Shown here in pieces: positions 1-5,205 of a stretch of 6,335 nucleotides of DNA; position 1 is the stretch's first letter, and each line of letters starts with the position of its first letter. Under the pieces are notes generated by a model, which made no database searches, was not told where the DNA came from, and saw only the letters and a program-made list of their open reading frames with translations. Made by a program: the position numbers and the translations under genes. Origin of the DNA: Scybalousia_A sp963588535 (lineage in GTDB: Bacteria > Bacteroidota > Bacteroidia > Bacteroidales > P3); assembly GCA_963588535.1 (NCBI GenBank), contig CAVAII010000175.1, positions 1 to 6,335 on the forward strand. The letters run 5' to 3'.

Positions 1-93
1 GTTTTATAGTTTTCCAATTATCATTATAACTAACTCTATATTCTATTATATATAAGTTCGTCTTTATTTCTATTCTGTTTCTCTTTTATTCTA

Positions 94-2451
94 TTATTCT
101 TTGTTTTTCTTTATAGCAAGTTTAGCAAATTTCAATACTAAGGTCTTTTCATCTTCATAATCGTCAAACTTTACAACTGCTCGTTTGTCTCTTGACTGTT
201 CATAGATTTCTAAAACCTTACCTATTCCAAATTTTATGTGCTTAACTATCATTCCTTCTTGTATTTCGTCTATCTGAGGACTAAACCAATCTTGATCATC
301 CTTGATTTTCTTATTCAATCTTATGATATTATTAGACGGTTTGGTTATTGTATTGTATCTTAATGAGGACAAAGGCTGTTTTTTCTTCAAAACAATTTTC
401 TCATTTACCCTTTCGTCAAAGATATTGCTTATTGTATTCTCCTCTACTGCCTTATCGTAAGAGATATATCGTTTGTCTATTTCCTTTACAAAACGACTTG
501 TCTCGCAAAATATTGTTTCCCCATAACGATATCTAACAGTTGCCGAGGTAAGTATAAGATGTTTCTTCGCCCTTGTTAAAGCCACGTAAAACAATCGTCT
601 TTCCTCCTCTATATTATCCGCCGAGGCTATATTCATCATAGACGGAAATAGATTCTCTTCCATTCCGCTAACAAAGACTGTATCAAACTCCAAGCCCTTT
701 GAAGCATGTACTGTCATAAGTTTTACTTTGTTGTCATCTTCTTCTGATTCTTCGGCTTCGTCTGTGCTTGTCATCAAAGAGACTTGTTGCAAAAAGACAT
801 CCAGGGTTTTATCCTTTATAGAGATCTGCTCTCCCGTTAAGGCATCTATAATATTCTCTTGTTCGTCTTCAACAAAAGATTTCAAGGAACTGCGAAATTC
901 TTCTATATTCTCTATTCTATCTTTGTCTGCTTCGTCTCTTAGTAGTCTTAAATCCTCTTCTATTCCAGATCGTTTGATAATATCATTACCCAAATCGTAA
1001 GCATTTTCTTCCTTTACTCGTAAAGAAAATATTTTTATCATAGTACAGAAGTTCTGCAACTCACTAATTGACTTCAAAGATAGTTTAAAAGGATTGTTTA
1101 TCTCCAAACGCTCCACCATAGCGAATAAAGAACATCTGTTTGTTTGAGCGGCTAACTTTAATCTGTCCATTGTTACCTTACCAATTCCCCTCGAAGGATA
1201 ATTGATTATTCTCTCAAACGCCTCATTGTCATCATTATTCACCACTAATCGCATATAAGCAATACAATCTTTGATCTCCTTACGAGCATAGAAAGACGTA
1301 CCGCCATATATTATATAAGGTATGTTTTTTAGTCTTAGACAATCTTCCAAAGATCTTGATTGCGAGTTGGTACGATACAAGATAGCAATATCTCTATAAT
1401 CTTCGTTTCTGGAAACAAAGTATTTGATTCTTTGCGATATGTATTCGGCTTCCTCTCTATCGGACGGGAGGGCAGCATAAATCAATTTATCTCCACTTTG
1501 ATTATTTGTAAATAGATGTTTTGGGATTTGATGCTCGTTATTTTCTATTACACTATTAGCAGCGTTGATAATATTCTGTGTAGAACGATAATTCTCCTCT
1601 AATTTATAGATTGTAGCATCGGGGTAATTACTACGGAAGTTAAGAATATTCTCAATAGTCGCCCCACGAAAAGAATAAATACTTTGAGCATCGTCTCCAA
1701 CCACACAGATATTGCGATAATATTCGGCTAATTTCTTAACAATCAAATATTGTGCAAAGTTAGTATCTTGATACTCGTCCACCAAAATATATTGAAACCT
1801 ATGTTGATATTTTTCTAATACGTCCTTACAATCTCTAAACAATACATTGATATTAAACAATATATCATCGAAATCCATTGCCATTGCTTGTCGCAATCTA
1901 TTCTGATAAACGGCATAAACACGAAACGTTAGCGGTATTCTTGCTAACTCGTCCTCATTTCTTGCCTCTATATTTTTCTCATAATCCGCCGGAGNNNNNN
2001 NNNNGAACAAAGCACACTTTGCCATAGAGATTCTTTTCATAATCTTGTCCTTTTTGTATACTTTGTCGTCAAGATTCATCTCCTTAATAATAGTACCTAA
2101 CAAACGCTTAGAATCTTCGTCGTCATAGATAGTATAATTAGAGTTATAACCGATTCGATAGCCATCAATACGCAAGATTCTTGAGAAAATACTATGAAAA
2201 GTCCCCATTAAGATGGCTTTGGATTTGATACCAACCAAACCAATAACTCTATCTTGCATTTCTTTTGCGGCTTTGTTAGTAAAAGTTAGTGCCATAATAG
2301 AATAAGGTGAGACTCCTATCTCCAACAAATGAGCAATACGATAAGTAAGTGTTCTTGTCTTGCCACTACCTGCACCGGCTACTATAAGAATAGGACCCTT
2401 TGTTTGTTCGGCTGCTTGCCTTTGTATATCGTTTAATGATTCGGTTACCAT
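94..2451 (-). CDS. uvrD: UvrD/PcrA-type superfamily 1A DNA helicase
   Basis: This is an ATP-dependent 3'-5' DNA helicase of the UvrD/PcrA/Rep group. The family acts in the cytoplasm in nucleotide excision repair, mismatch repair and removal of proteins from DNA. The SF1A motifs are present in order: Q motif around residues 6-14, Walker A GAGSGKT 26-32, motif Ia TFTNKAAKEM near 56-65, Walker B DEYQD 225-229, motif III GDDAQSIYSFRG 252-263, motif IV ENYRST 286-291, motif V TVHASKGLEFD 580-590 and motif VI FYVALTRAKK 621-630. Residues about 731-782 (GMIVKHIKFGIGKV onward) match the PcrA/UvrD C-terminal Tudor-like domain, so the 785-residue protein is full length. The ATG start is the natural one, six residues before the Q motif. 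It begins 16 bp after the CPBP protease gene and is probably co-transcribed with it. A 10-N assembly gap makes residues 150-153 unknown without breaking the frame. The sequence does not separate UvrD from PcrA naming. Confidence 0.97.
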   Translation of the reverse strand: MVTESLNDIQRQAAEQTKGPILIVAGAGSGKTRTLTYRIAHLLEIGVSPYSIMALTFTNKAAKEMQDRVIGLVGIKSKAILMGTFHSIFSRILRIDGYRIGYNSNYTIYDDEDSKRLLGTIIKEMNLDDKVYKKDKIMKRISMAKCALFXXXXPADYEKNIEARNEDELARIPLTFRVYAVYQNRLRQAMAMDFDDILFNINVLFRDCKDVLEKYQHRFQYILVDEYQDTNFAQYLIVKKLAEYYRNICVVGDDAQSIYSFRGATIENILNFRSNYPDATIYKLEENYRSTQNIINAANSVIENNEHQIPKHLFTNNQSGDKLIYAALPSDREEAEYISQRIKYFVSRNEDYRDIAILYRTNSQSRSLEDCLRLKNIPYIIYGGTSFYARKEIKDCIAYMRLVVNNDDNEAFERIINYPSRGIGKVTMDRLKLAAQTNRCSLFAMVERLEINNPFKLSLKSISELQNFCTMIKIFSLRVKEENAYDLGNDIIKRSGIEEDLRLLRDEADKDRIENIEEFRSSLKSFVEDEQENIIDALTGEQISIKDKTLDVFLQQVSLMTSTDEAEESEEDDNKVKLMTVHASKGLEFDTVFVSGMEENLFPSMMNIASADNIEEERRLFYVALTRAKKHLILTSATVRYRYGETIFCETSRFVKEIDKRYISYDKAVEENTISNIFDERVNEKIVLKKKQPLSSLRYNTITKPSNNIIRLNKKIKDDQDWFSPQIDEIQEGMIVKHIKFGIGKVLEIYEQSRDKRAVVKFDDYEDEKTLVLKFAKLAIKKNKE
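1995..2004. other. Assembly gap (10 N) inside the helicase gene
   Basis: Ten consecutive N fall in the 1B region of the helicase, at residues 150-153, between AKCALF and PADYEKN. The reading frame is open and recognisable on both sides. Relatives usually have only one or two residues between the leucine and the proline here, so the true missing length may be shorter than ten (inference). Confidence 0.98.
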
Positions 2452-2467
2452 TATTGTTTAGCAAAAT

Positions 2468-3337
2468 TTAAAAATCTTTCTCCTCGAAATTACGAAATCT
2501 TGTGTTAATCTTAGAATCTTTTAAATCCAATGAATTATTTCTTATACTACGTTTGTTTTTCAACTCATTAAATATTACCCATGCCAAAAGCAAACAAAGA
2601 GATACGACAACCCAAATCCAAGATATGTCCGTAGTCTCAGGCATTTGGTTAGTACGCACAAATAACCACAATGGAATACAAGCAATAGTATTATTCAAGG
2701 CATGAAATAACATACTTGTCCAAAGCCTTCCGCTATACTGATAAAGAAGTCCCAAAACAAGACCCATCAATAGACGAGCGACAAAATTCTGTGCGTCAAA
2801 ATGGATAAAAGAGAATATTGCTGCCGTTATAAAGATACCTGCCAAAGCACTGCGTGTCCAAGAGATTATAAACTTTTGCATAAATCCTCGAAAGAACAAT
2901 TCTTCGCATATTCCAGGTACTATTGCCAAACAAATTATTATCTTCACTAAGCCCACATAACTACCGTCCATCATATTAATTAATAGTTTTGTGCTTTGGG
3001 TGTCTTCTACTGATACAGAATTAACTAATGGTGCCGAGATTGCAAGTAACAAAAGGACAACAAACACCCACCCTATTCTAAAATTCTGATGCAATATCGC
3101 CTTTGCTTCACCCATTTGCCGATAGATGTACCAAAACCAAAAAGTAGTGCCACCAAACAAGAGAATAGTTGATAAGGCTTGCATATACAAAGCAGTAGAA
3201 GGTGCGATAATCAATGCAATAGCACAAACCGTAACACTAATTATGAAAACTATTGCAGCCAATAACAACATTCCAAACGCTTTGTAATGATAGGGTGCAT
3301 TAGTATCAAAAATTCTTAATCCCTTTGTCTCTTTCAT
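2468..3337 (-). CDS. CPBP-family intramembrane glutamic endopeptidase (Abi/Rce1-like)
   Basis: This is a multi-pass membrane protein of 289 residues in the CPBP (CAAX protease and bacteriocin-processing) family, whose members cleave peptide bonds within the membrane. All three family motifs are visible: EELFFR at 145-150 (the catalytic EExxxR), FSFIH at 175-179 (FxxxH) and HALNN at 212-216 (HxxxN). Together they would supply the catalytic glutamate and the histidine/asparagine ligands. Hydrophobic stretches near 20-45, 50-72, 90-108, 127-144, 160-180, 187-200 and 238-257 suggest six to eight membrane helices. They are followed by a charged tail (about 258-289), rich in Lys, Arg, Asn and Asp, that is probably cytoplasmic. 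A -7 promoter box lies about 60 bp upstream of the ATG and the 21-bp repeat array lies behind that. The helicase gene starts 16 bp downstream, so the two form a probable operon, although no functional link between them is obvious. The substrate cannot be predicted; some relatives give bacteriocin self-immunity, but no bacteriocin gene is present here. Confidence 0.93.
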   Translation of the reverse strand: MKETKGLRIFDTNAPYHYKAFGMLLLAAIVFIISVTVCAIALIIAPSTALYMQALSTILLFGGTTFWFWYIYRQMGEAKAILHQNFRIGWVFVVLLLLAISAPLVNSVSVEDTQSTKLLINMMDGSYVGLVKIIICLAIVPGICEELFFRGFMQKFIISWTRSALAGIFITAAIFSFIHFDAQNFVARLLMGLVLGLLYQYSGRLWTSMLFHALNNTIACIPLWLFVRTNQMPETTDISWIWVVVSLCLLLAWVIFNELKNKRSIRNNSLDLKDSKINTRFRNFEEKDF

Positions 3338-3396
3338 ATTGTGTAATAATTCTTTTATTCTAATTCTTTTTCTTGCTAAATACTCATTTGACCTTG

Positions 3397-3404
3397 CAAA
3401 GATA
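3397..3404 (-). promoter_or_regulatory. Bacteroidota -7 promoter box for the CPBP protease-helicase operon
   Basis: Read on the minus strand this is TATCTTTG followed by CAAGG, an exact match to the Bacteroidota primary sigma factor -7 consensus TAnnTTTG. It would start transcription near 3390 and give a leader of about 50 nt before the ATG at 3337. I see no good TTTG at the -33 position, which is instead filled by an A-tract on the minus strand. Confidence 0.7.
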
Positions 3405-3429
3405 ATATATTTTTTTCGTTCCCTTACCT

Positions 3430-3450
3430 ACGAAAGCAATTTTTTTTCGT
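3430..3450 (-). promoter_or_regulatory. Possible operator: ACGAAA-n9-TTTCGT inverted repeat
   Basis: A perfect 6-bp inverted repeat (3430-3435 and 3445-3450) is separated by 9 bp and centred about 50 bp upstream of the predicted transcription start of the protease operon. The right arm lies in a T-tract/CGTT block (3442-3454) that repeats a block at 3411-3422, offset 31 bp, close to three helical turns. The position suits a regulator site, but the arms are short and AT-rich and no regulator gene is nearby. Confidence 0.3.
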
Positions 3451-3477
3451 TTCCACAGAATAATATCAAAAGTTATC

Positions 3478-3645
3478 GAAATAAAATCAGTACTTATCAA
3501 AATATTATCAGTATTTATTGAAATATTATCAGTACTTATTGAAATATTATCAGTATTTATTTTGATAATATCTGATATTATTCGGATAATATTTGATTTT
3601 ATTTTGATAATATTAGACTTTATTCGAATAATATCTAACTTTATT
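3478..3645. repeat. 21-bp AT-rich tandem repeat array, 4+4 units with dyad symmetry
   Basis: Eight units of exactly 21 bp run in one phase, starting at 3478, 3499, 3520, 3541, 3562, 3583, 3604 and 3625; degenerate copies may flank both ends (from about 3458 and to about 3666). Units two to four carry the core AAATATTATCAGTA and end in TTATT; the first is diverged in the core (AAATAAAATCAGTA). The last four carry GATAATAT or AATAATAT and end mostly in TTTATT. The two classes still align in the direct register. Their 9-bp cores are also reverse complements placed symmetrically: ATATTATCA at 3544-3552 and 3502-3510 mirrors TGATAATAT at 3563-3571 and 3605-3613, and 3523-3531 mirrors 3584-3592 with one mismatch. 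The array lies about 55 bp upstream of the protease promoter. A period of 21 bp is two helical turns. There are no unique spacers, so it is not a CRISPR. Confidence 0.88.
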
Positions 3646-3693
3646 TTGGTAAATATAAGAAAAACCTAAACAGTACTAAATAACAATACTTTA

Positions 3694-3735
3694 TTGTTAG
3701 ATAATAACAAACAATTATTAGATAATAGTTACACA
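3694..3735. repeat. Pair of direct repeats at 21-bp spacing
   Basis: TTAGATAATA occurs at 3697-3706 and again at 3718-3727, exactly 21 bp apart. This is the same period as the main array, but the GATAAT core is about half a unit out of phase with it. The first copy also sits in a perfect 6-bp inverted repeat, TTGTTA at 3694-3699 and TAACAA at 3705-3710. It may be a diverged outlier of the array. Confidence 0.55.
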
Positions 3736-3767
3736 AATAATAAGATAAAGAAAAGCAAAACCCCTAC

Positions 3768-3793
3768 CACCATTTCAATACTTAATGTTGGTG
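3768..3793 (-). terminator. Weak candidate terminator after the DUF2795 gene
   Basis: On the minus strand CACCA (3793-3789) can pair with TGGTG (3772-3768), followed by GTAGGGG and then a T-rich stretch containing TTTTG and TTTTC. It lies about 37 bp past the DUF2795 stop codon. The stem is only five base pairs, the loop is 16 nt and the T-rich stretch is not immediate, so this is a guess. Confidence 0.25.
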
Positions 3794-3829
3794 ACAATAG
3801 ATCTTTCTTTTGCTAATCTTTTCTATTCT

Positions 3830-4051
3830 TTAATACTCTTCGTCGTTAAAAAAGAAATCTTCCTTAGTAGGATAATCTGGCCATATATCTTCTATTGAGT
3901 CGTATACGTCACCTTCGTCCTCTATTTCCGAAAGATTTTCTATTACTTCCAAAGGTGCACCTGTTCTTTGTGCATAATCTATTAAGTCTTCCTTAGTTGC
4001 TGGCCAAGGAGCGTCTTCCAAATGTGATGCTAATTCTAATGTCCAATACAT
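3830..4051 (-). CDS. Small acidic DUF2795 domain protein
   Basis: This is a 73-residue soluble protein with no signal peptide or membrane segment. Residues about 11-41 (LEDAPWPATKEDLIDYAQRT, then GAPLEVIENL) match the DUF2795 pattern, in which a proline/Thr-Lys start leads into helices with the signature LIDYA followed by GAP. The tail, residues 42-73, is strongly acidic (Glu/Asp throughout) with the aromatic segments DIWPDYP and DFFF. I recognise this arrangement, from MYWTLELAS to the closing EEY, as a conserved small protein of Bacteroidales with no known function. It is a free-standing gene with about 140 bp of AT-rich DNA before it and the repeat-bearing region after it. No clear -7 box was found upstream. 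The ATG start fits the family's usual N terminus. Confidence 0.9.
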   Translation of the reverse strand: MYWTLELASHLEDAPWPATKEDLIDYAQRTGAPLEVIENLSEIEDEGDVYDSIEDIWPDYPTKEDFFFNDEEY

Positions 4052-4091
4052 AATTTATATTCTTTTGATTAATCTTTAATATCAAAACTTT

Positions 4092-4113
4092 TCTCTAACG
4101 AGAGATTTTTTTT
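4092..4113 (+). terminator. Terminator-like hairpin facing away from all genes
   Basis: TCTCT (4092-4096), loop AACG and AGAGA (4101-4105) form a 5-bp stem followed directly by eight T, which is the layout of an intrinsic terminator on the plus strand. No plus-strand gene was found to use it. On the minus strand the stem is followed by AAAAGTTTTG, so it is a poor terminator for the PduO transcript. The stem is short and this may be chance. Confidence 0.25.
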
Positions 4114-4190
4114 CTTATTGTATTAGTATGTACTTTTTTTGTTTTTACTTGCTTGTTAGTTGTGTAAAATACAATGTTTCAACAAAGTAT

Positions 4191-4733
4191 TTACATTTCC
4201 TTATAGAATGTCTCACTTAGATTCTTCTTTTTCATCGTATAACGAGCAAGTGTAAAAAGATAATCACTCAAACGATTGATGTATTTCAATATTATTGGAT
4301 TCTGTGGATAAGTGTCGTTACACTTTACTAATAATCTTTCACATCTTCTTGTTTGAGTTGTGGCATAATGTAACAACGTTGCAGTACGAGATTTAGAAGG
4401 AATAATAAAATTCTTTAATGGTGGCATCTGCTCGCTCATTTCGTCTATCTTACGCTCCAAGAACTCCACATCTGTCTCTCTTATCTTAGACATCTTATCC
4501 AACCACTCATCCTTTTCGCAAGCCACTATACTCTCTATTACAAACAAATGATGCTGAATAGTAATGATATCGAACATCTCTTTTTCCTTTGGTAGATAAG
4601 TAGTAATGTATCCAAGAAGTGCTACCAACTGATCCATCTCTCCATACGTCTCTACTCTAATATCGTACTTCTTTACTCTTGTTCCGCCAACTAACGAAGT
4701 CATTCCTTCATCGCCTTTTTTAGTATAAATCAT
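4191..4733 (-). CDS. pduO: PduO-type cob(I)alamin/cob(I)yrinic acid a,c-diamide adenosyltransferase
   Basis: The family moves the adenosyl group of ATP to the cobalt of a reduced corrinoid, giving adenosylcobalamin in the cytoplasm. The 180-residue length is normal. Three family regions are visible: the ATP-binding N terminus at 3-20 (YTKKGDEGMTSLVGGTRV) leading into ETYGEMDQL (28-36); the central motif FIIPSKSRTATLLH (109-122) and TRRCERLL (128-135); and the C-terminal motif NRLSDYLFTLAR (153-164). From memory of the Lactobacillus reuteri enzyme, Asp34, Arg129, Arg133 and Asn153 would match its key Asp35, Arg128, Arg132 and Asn156. Several usual residues differ: DELN is DQLV (34-37), PGG is PSK (112-114) and ART is ATT (124-126). 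It stands alone, without other B12 genes or a B12-dependent mutase nearby. Upstream lie the palindrome at 4791-4804 and the 42-bp repeats. A weak -7-like GACGTTGCAA (about 4775-4784) could be its promoter. Confidence 0.9.
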   Translation of the reverse strand: MIYTKKGDEGMTSLVGGTRVKKYDIRVETYGEMDQLVALLGYITTYLPKEKEMFDIITIQHHLFVIESIVACEKDEWLDKMSKIRETDVEFLERKIDEMSEQMPPLKNFIIPSKSRTATLLHYATTQTRRCERLLVKCNDTYPQNPIILKYINRLSDYLFTLARYTMKKKNLSETFYKEM

Positions 4734-4790
4734 TTTGTTTGTATTTTCTAATTTTATTACTCTAAATCTTGTATTGCAACGTCTTATTAT

Positions 4791-4804
4791 TATCTATATA
4801 GATA
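4791..4804. repeat. Perfect 14-bp palindrome TATCTATATAGATA
   Basis: The sequence is fully self-complementary with no spacer, and its centre lies about 65 bp upstream of the PduO start codon. It coincides with the outermost, most diverged copy of the 42-bp repeat. It could be an operator for a dimeric regulator or simply a consequence of TA-rich composition. Confidence 0.35.
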
Positions 4805-4946
4805 GAATTTTTCTTTTTTTATTCTTGTCTTTTGTCTATATAAACTCGGATTAATCAATATTATTCTCTTTTTCCTTCTATATAAACACAGATTAAATAA
4901 CAGAACTCTTTTTTTCTATCTATATAAACTCTAATTAACCAATAGG
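4793..4946. repeat. 42-bp tandem repeat overlapping the end of the Nfu gene
   Basis: TCTATATAAAC followed by a variable triplet region and ATTAA occurs at 4835-4854, 4877-4896 and 4919-4938, exactly 42 bp apart. A shortened copy sharing TCTATATA begins at 4793, again 42 bp away. The linkers are diverged but share T-rich blocks such as CTCTTTTT. The copy nearest the gene contains the Nfu stop codon (4935-4937), and similarity continues a few bases into the last codons (TTAACCAATA against TTAATCAATA at 4852). Forty-two bp is 14 codons, about four helical turns, and twice the 21-bp period of the array near 3478. Confidence 0.8.
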
Positions 4947-5192
4947 ATTAATATTTTCTACCGATACTATCTCAGGAATTGCGTCCTTAATAGCCAATTC
5001 TACATTCTGTTTTAGGGTCATTAATGCGTATGGACAAGAACCACAATGCCCTTGAAGTTCTACATTAACTATTTTGTCCTCTGTTAGAGATACAAAACGG
5101 ATATCACCTCCATCTTGTTGCAAATAAGGTCTTATCTGTTCAACTGCATTCTTTACCTTTGCTTCTAATATTTGTCTTTCTTGTGGTGTCAT
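4935..5192 (-). CDS. Nfu-type Fe-S cluster scaffold/carrier (NifU C-terminal domain)
   Basis: This is a small cytoplasmic protein consisting almost entirely of the NifU C-terminal (Nfu) domain. The family binds a [4Fe-4S] cluster between subunits and passes it to target proteins. In the 85-residue form starting at the ATG, the visible hallmarks are IRPYLQQDGGDI (about 20-31), VELQGHCGSCPYALMTLK (about 44-61) with cluster cysteines Cys50 and Cys53 in CxxC, and the end IPEIVSVENI. No N-terminal IscU-like domain is present. The gene follows mrp after 13 bp and is surely co-transcribed with it, which fits a joint role in Fe-S cluster transfer. An in-frame TTG three codons upstream (5199-5201), 4 bp after the mrp stop, would give 88 residues; I prefer ATG because it sits just before TPQERQ, where the fold begins. 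The stop codon lies inside the 42-bp repeat. Confidence 0.92.
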   Translation of the reverse strand: MTPQERQILEAKVKNAVEQIRPYLQQDGGDIRFVSLTEDKIVNVELQGHCGSCPYALMTLKQNVELAIKDAIPEIVSVENINPIG

Positions 5193-5205
5193 TCTTACCA
5201 ATGTT

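Larger units (their letters stand above)
3338..3829. other. 492-bp AT-rich intergenic region with promoter and repeat array
   Basis: No convincing gene is present on either strand. A 60-codon open frame on the plus strand (3339-3521) is low-complexity and runs into the repeats, so it is not called. In order, the region holds the protease leader and -7 box (to 3404), two T-tract/CGTT repeats with an inverted repeat (3411-3454), the 21-bp repeat array (3478-3645), a second pair of 21-bp-spaced repeats (3694-3735) and a weak hairpin (3768-3793) that may end the DUF2795 transcript. Confidence 0.8.

Noticed and set aside
1..93. TCTATT words near 42, 69 and 90, the last over the helicase stop codon, resembling the repeat at the Nfu gene end.
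   Set aside because: The spacings (27 and 21 bp) are unequal and the words are short in T/A-rich DNA; no further gene or terminator could be supported in this end of the window.
348..1000. Plus-strand open frames at 348-536 and 728-1000.
   Set aside because: Both lie wholly inside the helicase gene and are composition shadows (Ser/Leu-rich antisense frames).
2468..3337. CPBP protein as an abortive-infection or bacteriocin-immunity gene in a defence island.
   Set aside because: No bacteriocin, toxin or other defence gene is present; the neighbours are housekeeping genes.
3339..3521. 60-codon open frame on the plus strand.
   Set aside because: It is low-complexity, starts against the protease gene and reads into the repeats, with no family resemblance.
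3478..3645. CRISPR array.
   Set aside because: Units are contiguous at 21 bp with no unique spacers, and there are no cas genes.
3440..3660. Replication origin or plasmid iteron region, because of the AT-rich phased repeats and a DnaA-box-like GTTTCCACA at 3449-3457.
   Set aside because: Only one imperfect DnaA box is present, with no replication gene nearby, and the surrounding genes are ordinary chromosomal ones.
4303..4311. Perfect DnaA box TGTGGATAA.
   Set aside because: It is a single copy inside the PduO coding sequence and is explained by the codons there.
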